A stretch of 64,000 bases of DNA, from contig JAKUCV010000212.1 of assembly GCA_028386065.3 (NCBI GenBank), positions 17,202 through 81,201 of the forward strand, in the 5' to 3' direction. The notes beneath the pieces are model-generated. The model did no database searches and was not told the origin of the DNA. It worked only from the letters and a program-made list of their open reading frames with translations. The DNA comes from Turnera subulata. Lineage: Eukaryota; Streptophyta; Magnoliopsida; Malpighiales; Passifloraceae. A program made the position numbers and the translations under genes. Shown here piece after piece: positions 12,406-26,710 of this stretch; position 1 is the stretch's first letter; each line of letters starts with the position of its first letter.

Positions 12406-13431
12406 ATGATGCCTCCAAATAATCCTCAACCCAAACAAACCTCCAAAGAAGAGAACCAGAGCTCCGGCAACAAGAAAACCGCAGCCCCGTCGAGGCCACA
12501 GGAGCAAGCGTTGAAGTGCCCAAGATGCGACTCACCCAACACCAAATTCTGCTACTACAACAACTACAGCCTCACGCAGCCCAGGCACTTCTGCAAGACC
12601 TGCAGGAGGTACTGGACCAAAGGAGGAGCCTTGCGAAATGTTCCCATAGGCGGTGGCTGCCGGAAAAACAAGAAGATAAAGACATCTTCCAGGCTTTCTT
12701 GTGACTCCAAAGACTCCAGTGGCTCCTCGGAGATGGGTGGCTTCAAGTTCTTTCATGGCATCTCTCCAGCCATGGATTTTAATCTTGGCGGGTTATCTTT
12801 CCCCAGGCTCAACCCTCCACCGGGCGGTATATATAACCAGTTTTCTTCCTTTGGAGACCTTCCGGCCACTTGTGCAGCGGCTGTGAGCGTCACAAGTCCT
12901 CCATGTTTCAGTCTCGATCCATCAGCTGGGAGTTCAGTACTGGGGTTCAATTATCCACTCCCTTCGGTTACTAGTGGGTTTAGCGGTGTAGCTCAGGAGA
13001 TGGGTAGTGGTGGCGGGTCAGTGAATGTTAACACCAGTCTAGCATCTTCAATTGAGTCTTTGAGTTCTATAAACCAAGATTTGCACTGGAAGTTGCAGCA
13101 GCAAAGGTTGGCTATGCTTTTTGGAGGGGAGAATCAGAAGGATAATACTAGTAGTGTTTCTTCAGCTACCGCAGAAAGCCAGCAGGCGCAGAAACTTCAA
13201 CCCATTTTGTTTCAAAATCTTGAAATTTCAAAGCCAGAACCATGCGCCAATCCTAGAAAAGAAGGTGCAAGCGGGGGTGACATAGCAACCGAATGGTTCT
13301 TTGGGAATTCTTATGGGCAAGTGAACGCAACCCCAAGCAGCAGTAATGGCAATGGAAATGATAACACACAGCCCAACTGGAACGGGGTGCAAGCATGGGG
13401 TGACTTACATCAATATAACGCCTTACCCTAG
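12406..13431 (+). CDS. DOF5.7: Dof zinc-finger transcription factor, DOF5.7/SCAP1-like
   Basis: Plant-specific Dof factor of 341 residues in one exon, expected to bind AAAG cores in nuclear DNA. The start is the first in-frame ATG (12406), with a second at 12409; the open frame extends upstream only from a GTG. The Dof finger is C38-C41 and C63-C66 (CX2CX21CX2C) with [18 protein letters not shown] and the basic tail GGGCRKNKK. Downstream blocks match what I recall of Arabidopsis DOF5.7 (SCAP1, guard-cell maturation): MDFNLGGLS, a [20 protein letters not shown] block followed by [26 protein letters not shown], and the last residues [16 protein letters not shown]. The rest is Ser/Asn/Gly-rich and probably disordered. 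Assignment to the Dof family is certain; orthology is inferred from remembered motifs. A possible acceptor (CTTCACAG, near 12341) could close an intron in the 5' leader. Confidence 0.93.
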   Translation: MMPPNNPQPKQTSKEENQSSGNKKTAAPSRPQEQALKCPRCDSPNTKFCYYNNYSLTQPRHFCKTCRRYWTKGGALRNVPIGGGCRKNKKIKTSSRLSCDSKDSSGSSEMGGFKFFHGISPAMDFNLGGLSFPRLNPPPGGIYNQFSSFGDLPATCAAAVSVTSPPCFSLDPSAGSSVLGFNYPLPSVTSGFSGVAQEMGSGGGSVNVNTSLASSIESLSSINQDLHWKLQQQRLAMLFGGENQKDNTSSVSSATAESQQAQKLQPILFQNLEISKPEPCANPRKEGASGGDIATEWFFGNSYGQVNATPSSSNGNGNDNTQPNWNGVQAWGDLHQYNALP

Positions 13432-16400
13432 AAGATATGCATCAAGAGGTAGCTACACCCGGACCAAAAGCAGATAGGGAAAAGAAGAGAGAGAGATATA
13501 TTATCTGAAAGCCGCTAGCTAGGTATATCTTTGTTCTTATTTCGTTGGATGCGTATCAGCTTGTAAAAGTTGGGGAGAGAAAAGAAAAAGAAACAGTATT
13601 AATTGTTTTGTTATGTTATTTTGTTTAAGACAATGAACAATTAACAGCTTTAGTTCTTTGTTGTTGTTAGTGCTGGAAATTAATGAGATAACCCAGTATC
13701 AGTTTAATTAGTACTCCATGTAATGTAACACTTTGTGCTTTTGCATATTACCTCTCAAAGATTCTATTAATACTGATCCATGGTAAAAGGCTTGTCACAG
13801 ATTAAAATGAAAAGCCGTGGATGGTAGGCCTTTCTTTGTCTCGTATATGCTCTTTACATAATCGCCAAAGCAATGCAGAAATTCTGTATGTCTAGTTGAA
13901 TATGTAGACGATTTCCTAATTTTGTTGGGAGGATGTTGGTACTACGACTGTCTGCGGAATAAAGCTTCCGTTCTTGGCTGAAATGCCTTCTCTTCTTGCT
14001 ATGTTGCATTTTCTTAGAGAGGAGTTTGATCATCATCCGATGGCCTCAACCATATCAATCTCTTTGGGATCTGTGACGGATTTTGGACTGTTCTTAAGTG
14101 GGGCTTAATGCCATATCTTTGATTTGTTTTATGTTCAGTCATTGTCCAGAACTATCACTGTCGTCTCAGTATTATATGTATGTGTCTGTCTCTTTCTCTG
14201 TTAGGGGAACTGAGTCTTCAGGCTCAGCTACTGACATGAACCCCAGCAATGTCAATATGTGAAACAGCAAGATACATATCAGTAGATGAGTAAGTTCTTC
14301 TCTGCTAAGTCCCTCACTAGCCTGGCAATATAAGCCCTAGCTAGGTAGCCTGTGCAGCCTGCCTGCTGCTTGCTCCCTCCTTTCTTGATGATCTTTTTTT
14401 TTGTTCTCTCTTTCTTTTTTTTTTTTTCTCTTACATTGCCTAGGGCTCCACGTAATAATTAGTTGCAGTGAGGTGTGATTTGGTGGTGTCTGAAAAAGGG
14501 ATGGTTTGAAAGTGTTATATTGAATGAAAGACTGTCAACATTTGAATGAATGAATGAGAGAGAGAGAGAGAGGGGACAAGGAGATGGCATCTAAAGCTTA
14601 GGGTTCTTTCTTTCTATGGCAAAAATGTTTTCTTTAGCTTTTTGGGTATTGGGGACTGAGCCTCTCCGTGCTAATTGCTATTTCTGAGCACCTCATTCGT
14701 AATTCTGGTAGTGACCAGTGATCAAGAGGGGAGAAGAAAGGAAGCTTTTGCTTTTTCCCTTGATTGCCTTTGCCATCTTTATTCTCTACTTGGACTGCTT
14801 TTACTTACAGTGACTGAACAGAAAAAAAAAAAAAAACTGGCTCCACTAGCTTCAAAAAGTGTAGTCCACGGACCATTTTCAATTTGTTTGCTTTCATTAG
14901 AAGCTAATGTGATTTTTTTTGTGCCGCATGCAAAACTTGTTTCAATGGTTACTAATTAATATTTCCAAGCCTACGTGACTACGTCCATCTACAAAATTTT
15001 GTTTTTATATTTTTCAAATCAGATGGTGAACAAGATTAAATACGAGACCTTATTTAAAAAAAAAAAATATTGAGCTCCTCCCAACTCAAACCAATAACGG
15101 TTGGTTTATCCTATTTCCTTTTCAACGTGGGTTTTTTCTCCATGTCGTTAAAATCGAACCATCCCGGCCGGTTGAACCCGTTTACCATGACCCGGTTAGT
15201 TTTTGGGACAAAATTCCTTTCTAAATTTTCAATTAGACCGGGTTTGACCACTTTTAGTCTGGAAAAACCGTGACCCGGTATCCTGACTGGGTCAACCTCC
15301 AGTCCGAATTTAATAACATTGGTTCTTCTCCTTCTCTTGTTTGCATATTACTTTGAGCTTTTTAGGGAATGAAAGTTGTGCAGTAGGTCTTGAAAAAGTT
15401 TAGGACATTATAATAATTACTTTCCTCCATTATCGTCCCCATTTTCTTGTTTGTTTGCCCTCAGAAGAGAAAGTAAGAGGTACACTTAGTATCTAGAGCT
15501 ATCTAAATAATCCACATTGTGATTACATTTAGATTACAAGCTAGAGTCTATCTTCTGCCTCAATAAAGTACGTGGTATAGGTATGTACCTTCCAGGAACA
15601 AAAGCCGAGTGTAATCCTCTACTACCCCCAGCCTTTAAAGCAATTTTCTTTTCCCAACATCACCGCAGAAAGCCAAATGTTAAACATTACGAGTAATTGC
15701 ATTCTGCTGGGGTCTTATTAGCCCACATTGCGCTTTCTAGACCTAACTCACAATTATGCATGTTTTATTTGATCCCATATATAGGTTTATATAAGCAACT
15801 AATTACTGCCAAAACATAAAGATAGTCATTTTTGTATAGGTACTAAAGGCATCATAATAACTTACAAAAAGCTAACGCTTTGCATCTTTCAAGTTTGAAC
15901 ATCTTGTTGGTGCTTTTTCTTACACACTACCTCTCTTTCTACTACCACTAGTATGATGAGATTGACAATAAGACGCACGAACAGAAACATAGTTTTTGTA
16001 CAAAAAGTTACATACCCGTCAAAAGCTAGCTGGGCAATCATTTGCTTGTTTGTTTATGCTTTTTAAACACCATACCATAGGTTACATATCCTTTATTGTA
16101 TAGCTTTTTATCTATTTAGCTTTGGCAATCTTATAGTAGTAGTAAGAACTTTGTTGCACCCATTAAAAAATTTTATTAATAATTATATTAGACACACACA
16201 TGGACACATGCTGGTTAGAGCCACTTTATTTATCTTCCCATGTATGGAGAGAGAGAGAGGGAGAGGGAGAGGTAGCTGGTTTTGTAAGTAAGAAAACTGA
16301 AGAAGACATGAAGTTGCGTGATTAACGTGAGAGAGACAGAAGTGGGTGAGGAACTTTTTTGGGTTTGGACTGTGGTTGTGTTTGTGTCAACTGTCATCTT

Positions 16401-19400
16401 TTATACAACTTATAACCTGCGAGAAGCTCATGACCTCTTCTTCGTATATGGAGAGAATCAATCTATGCATCTTAGCTATCTCTCTCTATGGGGGGTGCCC
16501 CTCATGTTCAACAACCTATCCTAGCTATTACTCAATCACTGGCCCCACCCCGCCAACAACCTTGCATACTGTGTCTTCATTCATTATTATTCTACCTAGG
16601 TCTACTCTACTACATCACACATACTACATATCAATCCCTCCATTCAATTAAATCTAAGCTAGTAATTATCTGATCCCACCATATCCTCTGTTAATTAATT
16701 TTGCACATGAAAGTAGTATTATCTTCACTCATTTTGAAATTATTCTTGTATTTCATTGATGGGACTTTATTGTAGGCATACCCTAACTAATGGCACAATA
16801 CAAGTTTTCGGGAGGGATCGAAGTATTATTTTGCGAAGCATGTTTTAACGATAAATTGTACAACATTTATATGCTAACTAAAGATTCATGATCAGAAATT
16901 GGGATTTGACTATGTTATGTTATATATTTTTGAAGCATGTATGAGTTCAGAAAATCCATCCTACATTGGATTTCGCATATAAGTCTTCTTCCCTGTTTAA
17001 TTTTACTAGATTGCAGAAGATGACAACCGATCGGCACAGGAATTAGCCACTCACTACAAAAATGTTGACGCTTTTCTTGAAATTAAAGAAAGAAGAACCA
17101 AATCACTAGAAAAGTAATTTCGGTCTCAAGAAATTTTGAACTATATATAACTAATGATCTTACAAAAAAAAAAAAACTAATGAAGCCTGTCGTTTCTGGT
17201 ACTTTTTCTCATCACACTATATATATAGAACGTAAAATTTAAGTTTGGACTGGTTAAAACTTTTACGAAGAATTGAATCCTTTAAGGATGTAGCCCATAT
17301 ACAACGATTATTATGAGCCAAAAAAAAAAAGTATACAACTATTAAAATAATGGACTATAGCTTCCTCTCTTTTTTTTGAGAAATAATAATGGACTATAGC
17401 TAGAGACTTGAAGTGATGACTTACATCCAGCCAGCATAAGATGGCTGATGTCGGCCAATCATACTAGTAACGGATCGGCCGGCTAGATGCCTATTTTTGA
17501 GTTTTTAATTTTAACTTCTCTTTTGCGCTCAAAAAATAAAAAACAAAATTGATGTTTAGTTTTTTGTTTTGGAAATTACGAGTGATTTTTCCTCTTTAGT
17601 TTAACTTAAAAAGTTTTGTTTGCACTGTTTGAAATGCAATTTATGTACAAGTAATTTAGCGAAATAATAATGTGACAATTATTTTGAAAGAAACCATATA
17701 TACATAATACAATTATTTTGAAAGAAACAGTATATACATAATACATAGATAAGTATATATTAACTAGTTTTTTTTAGCATCAAATTTAGTGAAACATGAT
17801 TCAAATTAAGCATTAAGTTGTTGATTTTTGTTGGGTACAAAGAGATGTTGATGATGGTTTTTTGTTATTACTGCAGGAGGAAGAACCTACAGAAATGTCT
17901 TATGTTGACAGTGCATAACCAAATGTGGCAGATAACTAATTAGACATGGCATCGTCACACATAATAACGTATATATCTGTATCTATCTATCTATCTCTCT
18001 CATTCGGATCATCAGCAATTTTTGAGAGCTTTGTTTGGTTGTGGTTATGGGGGTGACGTGTATAGAAATGGAATGCACCCAAAAGCCTAAACGAGAAAAA
18101 TGTTTTTGTTCCCATCACCCTTTTTGGCTCCATTCTAGTCTTTGAATTCAGAAACAAGACATCCCCCCACACCGTCCACCAACCTACCCTCATCATTTCA
18201 TTTTTTAGCCTCTAGTGCATGCAGTTTTTCCCTTCCCTGATCCCTTCACTAATCCCATCTCTCTCTCCCCTTTTCCCGTTGCCCTTTGTTTCTGATTTGA
18301 TTGAGCATTTCCCATTAGAGGACTTTGGCATTTGGCAATTCGTCAATTGACAAATGGAAACAGCTTAATCAATTATACATGCACGCATTATCTACACTCA
18401 CTTCCCCTGTTTGCTCTCTGTTACTTGTATGCGTACATGCATGTATATCTTAAACGGATGGAGGGCCAACCAATATATATCAAGAAAAGGAAGCAATCAT
18501 ATATCTCAGTTTATGTTCAGGATTTTTTGTTTTCTTTCTTCCACCAAGTAAAAACCCTACACTAGAAACGAAACTTTAAGTTCATTACTGGCCAGCATTT
18601 TCTTTCTAGCGGCATACAATTTGTTGAGAAGCAATAGTAGTTCTACTGGTTCATATGATGGCATTGGCCATCCGTCCCTTCTCCTTTATATGAAGGTTAA
18701 TTTCAGGACCTGAACTAAGAAACTTCAAAATTTATAAAAATAGACTTAATTTGATTTTAAAAAATTAATTTTAAAAATTAATTTTATTTTTTGAAAAAAA
18801 TTAATTTAAAAATGATTTTAAAACCAGTTAAAATTAGCAATTAAATTACTTTTTCTTTAAAAATAAGAAAATAAATACAATTTTTTAAAAAAATAATTTA
18901 TTTTTCATATAAATTGAAATAATTTTCAATGTAAAAATTTGAAAAAAAAATAAAGAAAAAATTTGAATAAAAAAACTATATTCTGTTCTCACATAAGACA
19001 GATCCTATGTAGATCTTATTTGGAATGCATTCAGAAGCCACGTAGTCATTTTTATGCATATGTATGCCACGTTGGAATGACAATCCGGGTTGATTTTTAT
19101 TGAATCAAACCATATAAAACTTGGCCTATATAATTGAGCTAAACAAAATTCATGTATACAGATTAAACAAACCAAAGAGTAGGGTTACTAAATATGTCAA
19201 AAGTCCTAATTCTTCGAAATCGTATAGATAGTTGACACTGTAGATAAACAATTAAGAAGATTGCGCTTCATTTAGTTTGGCTTAAGTAAGTCTCAATTTC
19301 AAATCCTTATATATACAGAAAATGAAAACCTATTGAGACCCCAACACCATAACCAAATGTATGACTTATAAATGTATTCAAATTAGCCAGGCAAAACCTG

Positions 19401-20059
19401 GATACCAGATGGGGAAAGCTTATCCCAAATTCTTGTCTATTTAATTATTTACCGGAAAAAAGTATTATGATAATCAAAAACGCTTTGGGATGAAGGATGA
19501 AGTAATTCCTCTCTAATTTACTCGAGATAAGGGATTAATACAGCATCAAATGCTTATACAAGTTTTAGGATAGTCGAGATTCGCTTAAATGATCGTTTAT
19601 ATTAAAAAAAAAAAGTTAGGATAGTCGAGCCATGTTGTGGGATAAAATTATATTCCTTTCATTAAGTTTTCTGTTCTTTTCAAACATAGGAAAGTTGGCA
19701 TGGAATGCTGGCGCTATCATCCTCCCAAGCGATGACATCGGTGTTGATACTCGATCCCACTACGTCAAATTGTCTTGATCACCATAAATATAATCATGCA
19801 AATAGTAAAATGGAAGTACATTTCACTGGGGAGATCTAAAACTTGATCAGGTGCAAGGAATGCAGGCAATCTCTTATGGAAAATGTGTAAATCATGTGCT
19901 TGAGGCTTTATCATGTTGATAATATTTTCATTTCTGTCTGTTTCAAAAGCAATGACTTCATTGACACACAGAATACTATAGTTAGTGCCTATTAATATTT
20001 TTGAATAACATGAGAACTTGAGGTATATTACTTTTTTGGAAAATACAAGACTTGAGTAT
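13432..20059. other. Intergenic, 6.6 kb
   Basis: Spacer between the Dof gene and the 3' end of the kinesin gene. I see GA runs at 14555-14573 and 16249-16271, T runs near 14395-14430, a very A/T-rich low-complexity stretch at about 18720-18980, and short direct repeats near 17690-17745 (ATTATTTTGAAAGAAAC twice). No gene, RNA gene or intact mobile element is recognised. Confidence 0.6.
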
Positions 20060-23000
20060 CTATCTAGACCAAATCTTTTTCTTACTATCCCTCTCCTTAA
20101 TTCCTTGCAGGTGATCTCTGTTTATTCTCTTGTGAGTCAAGGGCACTGGAGCAGCCGTGACCGGTTTCGTTGTTCTCATAACCCTTGCAATCTTAGGTGG
20201 GTCAGATTTCCTGCTCCTATTATCGTTGGCTGGGATGATGTTCTCGGTTTCCCCACTTCTGGAATACCTTTTCTTTCTGGTCTCATGATGAAGAATATCA
20301 GCTCTTCTTGGCAATGTAGAACCATAGCTGCTCATGGGACATCTGTTTGAGTCTGCACTCCTTAGGACCACATCTTCAACTTCATTCATGAGTTGATCAT
20401 CTATCACACATGTTTTTCCTTCCATGGGCGTGGCTTTTATGGCATCAGCAAAATCATCAACTTGCATACACTGCGACTGTTTCTCTTGGTCCCTTAGCTT
20501 TCCCTCCAGTTCGTTAATCTGCCACATCATTCAGGAATCATGGAAACTTGAGCATTCCAATTCGTCAAGCTAAATCTTCTAGGAAGTAAAAAACAAAAAA
20601 GAAAAAAGGCAGCGACGATGGCAACAAAATGAAACACTATTGCAACTCCTTAATAATCTGCCACATTCATTCAGGAATAGTGGACTTGAACCTCTTAATT
20701 TGTGCAGGAAACCACAGCACAATTCAAAAAAATTGTTCTCCGGCCCCTTAATCTGCCTCATTCCATTTTCTATACTATACTTTGTGAAAAAAACCACAAC
20801 CAAATTCATGTACGACACTGAAAGCCAAAATCAAAAGGAAAATAAATATTCAATGAACTTTGGAAGCATGTGGCAAAAACAGAAACGACTTGCGCAAAAT
20901 ATTAGAAAGGAGGGGGTGGTAAGAAACAGTTAGTAATTTCAAGATGAAGTAGCAATGTACATCCAGAGGCTACTTCATTGAAATTGAAAAATACCTTCTT
21001 ATGAAGTATCTCAGTCTCAGAGTTCTGTTCCTGCTCTTTCAATTTTCTTTCAAGCTCCTGAACCTGGAAGAGAACAGATGAGCAAACTAAGTACTTATGC
21101 CTTACTGGATATTTAAGTCACGGTATTTATATTTGAAAGTACTTAGGAAAGCCTTCACGACCTTCTGATGAAGTACAAGTGATGGCAGTCAACAGTCCAT
21201 TTAAAGAACTTCGATTTCATAACAAAGAAAACAGTCTGTATATAGTTCATTGAGTTTGAAAAATGACCTTCCTATGAAGTATCTCAGTCTCGGAGTTTTG
21301 TTCCTGCTCTTTCAATTTTCTTTCAAGTTCCCTAACCTGGAAGAAAACAAACGACCAAGATAACATATAAATATAACATACTTGAGATTTGAATCCCTGT
21401 ATTTACATTCACTCCTACGCCACTAAACCTTCACAACCTTTAGCTGAAGAAGAAGGGAATGATGCTCTGCCTCTTCCTCTTGCTCCTTCAGCTTGTTCTC
21501 TAGCTCCTTAACCTTCAGTTCAAGCAACGTAACAGATTGTGATAGGCTAAACAAGTAGAGGAAAAAGAAAACAAAGGAGCCTAAAATATCTCAGGAACAA
21601 GCGAGGAGGGCTTGTGAGTATAACAACAGCAGCAAGTTTTCATGTGTATCAAAATATAGACAAATTGATAATTGAGAGAATCGATAGTTTCAAATTAGCA
21701 AAAATTTAGAGACATGAACCTTCTGTTGAAACATAGCAGACTCCGACTGATGTCGCTCTCTGAGCTTGGTCTCCAGCTCTTTCACCTTCATGAATTGATA
21801 AAATTGTGGTTAGCAAGAGAAAGGAAAGCAGCATATATGAGCAAGCTTGTGCACACTTGAAAATAACCTTCTGTTGGAGCCCATTGCACAAATCTTCCCT
21901 CCCCTTTAACCTATCAGCTAGTTGTAAAACTTGCTTATCTGACTGGCTGTGCAAGGAAGAATTTAGTTCAAGCTGTCCTTCTAGCTCTTTTATCTTCTCT
22001 AGATGGATTCTGCAAGCTTGATCTTTTCCTTTGGCCTTATACTCAAGGTTTTGTATGTTCTCTTCCAACTTCTTCAATGATTCATCTTTGGATCTCGATT
22101 CTTGCCTTGCTTTCTCAAGCTTCCGAAAGAAAAGCAATTATAATCATAAATGTAAGTACCAGTTGAAGGAAAAAAAATAATGCTCACCGCACAGCAAAAG
22201 AAATCGAAACTCACGAATTAAAAATCACTTGACCTACCATTGTTTTCATTTTTTGAAGCTCACTTGTGTCAACTTGCCTTCTCACTGGGCCCAACTCAAC
22301 GCCCCGAACTCGGGTTGCAAAGTTCAATGAACTAAGTGTCTCACTTAAGTCCTGCTCTGAAGGACTGATTTGCACAAACATCAGTGTCTTGGAGTCGCCC
22401 CCTGCAGCACACAAATGTTTTTAAGTTTAGTGAAACTTCCCTGAAAAATTAACATCTCAAAGATGCATTAATTATTACCTAAAGAATCCTGAAGCAAATG
22501 TGTCAGCTTTGAGTTCCTGAAATTAAAAAAACAAATTGTTAGTAATTTTAATTCTGAACTCTGATAGAGAGGCACAAGAAACCCAAATGAAGATAGACCT
22601 GTATGGAATGTGGCCATTTTTAGTTGCTAAAGCATGTATAACATCTCCAAGAGCAGAGAGTGATCTATTTATGTTTTGAGCTTCCTTTAGTCGTTCGCCT
22701 TGCACCTCAGTCTTTGCCAGTCTCTCGCTGCCAGCCAAATCCACAAGCCAAAGCTTGCTCTTGGTGCACTCACCATTCATCAAGTTCTTTGCTTTCACCA
22801 TTATAGAAAGCATGCTGCAAATAAATTTCACTTGTCGATCAATGATTTCAGAACAAAATAAAACAAGCTAGCAGTGTTTGATAACAGTGAGATCAGCGGT
22901 ATAAGAAAATAAAATAGAGCTGCATACCAGTGAGATCTGCTGCTGTGCTCGTTAACATTATTAGATCCAACAGCTCTAGAGTTGCTTCCAACCTGCAATA

Positions 23001-26000
23001 CATTCCAGACTTCCCTGATATTATCAACTTTTGCCTCTACTAACCCGGGAACATGATGAAATCCTTCAGAAGATTGTTTTATCTCCAACCTGGCAGTATA
23101 GGAAGCAAAACAGTTAGCTTTCAGTTCACTTGAATTGTCAAAGCAATTCACTGCTTGGCAGGCATTGGGTTCAACTGACTTGGTATACTAGCGCATCAAG
23201 AGAAACCCCTTTATAGATATATTATTGTACTTTTTTCATGTTGGCGAGGTGGCAAGCTGATTTCCTCAATTTAGACACATTATCTTGAATTCAGTTATGC
23301 AAATTTACCACAGGCAGGAGTTGAGTTCATGAGACCTAACTTGATACAATACCATGAGTGACCATCAAGACACACACTTATAGACATATTATCTTACTTT
23401 TTTGATGTTGGCGACGTGGCCAACAAGTCTCTGATTTGCTCATTATAGACTTCAAGCACGCTAACAGATATGTCATATGTAAAAGTTCCACTCCTTTCCT
23501 TGGCAATCTTAAACAATAGCTCAAGAGTCCTGTAGTTGACTCCCCTATTCTGCTCGGTACCCTCCATTGTGAATGTCTTTCCTGTTCCTGTTTGCCCGTA
23601 TGCAAAGATACAAACATTGTATCCATCTAGCACCGAGACCACCACCGGTGATGCATCCGCAAACACATCAACTATTACAGAGAAAACCAGAAATTTCAAT
23701 GAAAATTTTACAACATAAGTTTTAAATAATGTGTCAAAGAAATGTTAGGAATGCATGAATTACCTTGATTATCTCTTGGCGTGTAAACCCGGTCAAATTT
23801 AAAAGTCTTTTTGGTGGTACCACCTGTCAGGATTGCAAGATCTCCATCCTTTGCTGCATCGAAGTCAGCAATTGTTGCACATCCTGCTGCTGTTTCATCC
23901 TTGCTTAATGGCCGACACCGGCAGAAAACTCTAATGTTACCTGTTATTTGACAGATACAAGCAGTGAACATAGTTAGAACTCCTTCTATGCAATGTAACA
24001 TATGTGCCCTCAACTTAGAATTGAAAAGACATGCCTTTGGTCTCCTGAATTTGATTGTACAACTCCTTCCGCTTTGCTTGCTCTTCACCGTACTTCACCT
24101 TGAGATCCTCACATTGCGCAACTACAGAGTCATTCTATAAGTTTTTGTAGATGCATGATTGAGCTAAAAGATAAAACCAGACTCTATTTTAAGCATTTTA
24201 CAAACCTACCCAATGCCTGAACTCCTAGAACCATTTTGCTCAACTCAGGAATTGAATCAGCGCAGTCATGTGCCTTGCGGGAGAGCTGAATATGCTCCTC
24301 TTTCATCGTCTGTAATCAAATCAGATGTAATCATTTACTGTGAGAATTATGGAAAAAACAAAGGGAAACTCCACGTTTTTGACGTTTTTGGTGAAATGAT
24401 TTGACCACTTGCCTTAATCTTTTCTTGTAAATCCTTTATTGCCGATGCCCAGTGCTTTTTATCATGATCATACAAGCAAGTAATGTTCCTTAAATTCTCT
24501 GCTTGTTTCCCCACAGTGTCATCTGTCAGGGAAAAAAATAAATGCCAAGTACGATTCAATTAGCAATTCCTTAACACCTTACAATGCAATCAAATCAACC
24601 AATTCTATGCCACACTTCTTTCCTGTAGAGGGACATCACTATATGTCCCTATCCGATTCTTCACACAATCCAAGTAAGACTTTCATCAGAATCAGAATCA
24701 GACTTATGGGTACAGCAAAGTAATGACTTGATCAGGTCACTAGGTACATTTTACAAAAAAATTAAGAAGCCAGGTCTACTGTACTCTTCCCCTGTAGTAA
24801 GGCATACTATCATTTTCCAGTTTTTTGCGTCTACTGCACCGAATACCTATAGAAATATTCAAGTAATCACGTTATCCATCCCTATCCAACTCTTCACCAT
24901 CCCATTATTTTAACAAACCGAATATTGTATTGATTAAGATGTGATCCAATCTCATGATTATGAAATTCATGCACTCAGGGCACTACATATATTTAACCAA
25001 AAAGAGAACATTAAAATGACTGGTTCGGATGGACTGAGCAGTTGAGGAAGGCCAAATCACCGACTGCATTTAAATTATGTTTTGTGCTCCACAAATTACC
25101 TAGAGAGCGTGCCTGAAAGGTTTTGTTGTCAAGTTCCATCCTAACCTTCTCCAACTGCTCATTTGCTGAAGTCAATGACATCCAAGCCTCATGGCACTCA
25201 TTTGCTTTGAGTTGGCACTCTGTAGTCAGCTCCTGTATCTTCTTCTCGTACTTCTCCGCCTTTTTGTTTTGCATGAGCTTCTTCTGCTAGCCCATAATAG
25301 AAGTCCGAGTGAGTAGGAATTAAAAATATTTTAACACTGAATGTTTTGTGCAAGCTACACCAAACCTGATCAAAAGAAACTTCCATCTCAGCAGCACAAT
25401 TATTACATCTGAGGAATTCTGTGGACGGCCGAGGCACTGTATTCCACCAGCGAATTAAGTTAAAAGACAAAAATGAGAAATTAATAAGACAAAAATGAGA
25501 AATTGATAAAACCTAAATGAAATATTAATATACCTGACACATTTGGTGCTTTTCTTATGCAAATGCCACTGACAGCTGGACTTCCATTAACCTCTTCAAA
25601 TCTAACCACAAGTACTCCATCCTCCTTAACCCAGACCTTGGAGTCAACCAACTGCAATGGTTTATTGGCTCCAACGATAGAAAAGATATCAAATTCCGAC
25701 AAGACCTGTACAAAACAAAAGCCTCAAAGAACTATTCGATATCATATTTCTCGAGAAACATTAAAAGAAAATTTGTTTCATCGGCTTGCCTTTTCTTCCT
25801 GCATGAGTACATTGAAGACTCGCATCCCTTTAGGTCCATTCGTGTTTATAATCTCCGCGAAATGAAGATCAACATAATAGCATCCAGGAGGGAGATTATG
25901 AAACCTATAAGAAAAACTTCCCAATCGTGCAGACTGGTAGATGAAGGGATAATCCCCAGCATCAGTTATAGGTTCATTAGTTCGTAGAACATTCCCTCCT

Positions 26001-26710
26001 TCGTAATTGGTGTCAGCCACAATCTTTACGTTGCAATCTGCTTCAATTGAAGCCTCGCCACCAGCATTTACAAACATGACAACTTCATCTGGTTCAACAA
26101 ATTGAACATAATTCCCTTACTTTATCTCCCATAAACACGCCGAGAGCATGGTAAACAGAATTCCTCCCAAAGTTAAAATAGTAAATGAAAACACAGAAAA
26201 AGAAGAAGACTTTAATGTTGGAGGAGAGGTGTCAATCCCTATACACCCAGGCTATGTCAACAAAATTCAAGGCACTTGATTCTCGACTGCCAATCTCAAG
26301 ATATAGAAGACCCATTGCTTTTAGAGTTGCATCATTTACTTCACAATTTTCAGCTTATGAGAGACGACATGACAAATTAAATCCAGAAAATCGAAGCTTC
26401 TTCAACTATCGACTGTCTTGGACACTAACACCAACTACTCCTCAACAAATCAAGCGCAGAAAAGGTACTAACCCGTAGAATGAGGAGGAGGAGACATAAA
26501 CCCAGAACGAATGAGTCTCGAACTGGAGTCACAGAGCACGGAGTCGAGCAGAGAATCCCCATCTTCTTCTTCCTCCATGGGGGAATCTTGGATTTCCTGG
26601 TCCAAGTTCACGTCTTTCTCCCAATCAAAAACCCTAGAAACTGTGGGGTTTGGGGATAATAATAGGGTTTGTGGGTCTTGTTGGCAACTGGGGAATGGAA
26701 TGTTCTCCAT
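20060..26710 (-). CDS. Kinesin-14 motor with N-terminal malectin-like domain
   Basis: Minus-end-type microtubule motor of 1093 residues in 20 exons: 26473-26710, 25790-26088, 25534-25705, 25366-25436, 25100-25283, 24413-24522, 24210-24309, 24035-24121, 23764-23940, 23398-23671, 22928-23089, 22599-22814, 22479-22516, 22238-22401, 21868-22119, 21720-21785, 21438-21512, 21268-21336, 20995-21063, 20060-20518. All phases join and the sum is 3282 nt. Domains: acidic N terminus; malectin-like (di-glucose-binding) domain about residues 82-236; coiled coil about 260-420; kinesin-14 neck ETKG directly before the motor NIRVFCR (422 on); P-loop GQTGTGKT 505-512; switch I SSRSH 620-624; switch II DLAGSE 650-655; motor end near 753; then a coiled-coil tail and a basic C terminus ending IWSR. 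The start is the first in-frame ATG, since the open frame extends upstream only from TTG. It belongs to the plant malectin-kinesin group that includes At2g22610 and At1g72250. Three introns are GC-AG. Cargo is unknown. Confidence 0.95.
20995..21336 (-). repeat. Duplicated coiled-coil exons of the kinesin
   Basis: Exons 18 (21268-21336) and 19 (20995-21063) are both 69 bp and nearly identical, encoding [19 protein letters not shown] and [19 protein letters not shown] plus LHRK or LHKK. Flanking intron sequence is also similar. Exons 16 (66 bp), 17 (75 bp) and the start of exon 20 share the opening pattern [VI]xELExKL[KR]. All are phase 0 at both ends, so gain or skipping would keep the frame. 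Confidence 0.92.
23941..24034 (-). other. GC-AG intron 8 of the kinesin gene
   Basis: The donor is ACCAAAG then GCATGT; the acceptor is CAAATAACAG. The join rebuilds the invariant neck-motor junction [11 protein letters not shown], which fixes the position. Confidence 0.85.
24310..24412 (-). other. GC-AG intron 6 of the kinesin gene
   Basis: The donor is ATTAAG then GCAAGT; the acceptor is TTGATTACAG. The join gives EKIK then TMKEEHIQL. Using the GT inside GCAAGT would shift the frame. Confidence 0.85.
25706..25789 (-). other. GC-AG intron 2 of the kinesin gene
   Basis: The donor on the minus strand is GAAAAG then GCAAGC; the acceptor is TTTTGTACAG. The join gives MQEEK then VLSEFDIF, inside the malectin domain. 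No in-frame GT donor is close by. Confidence 0.85.
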
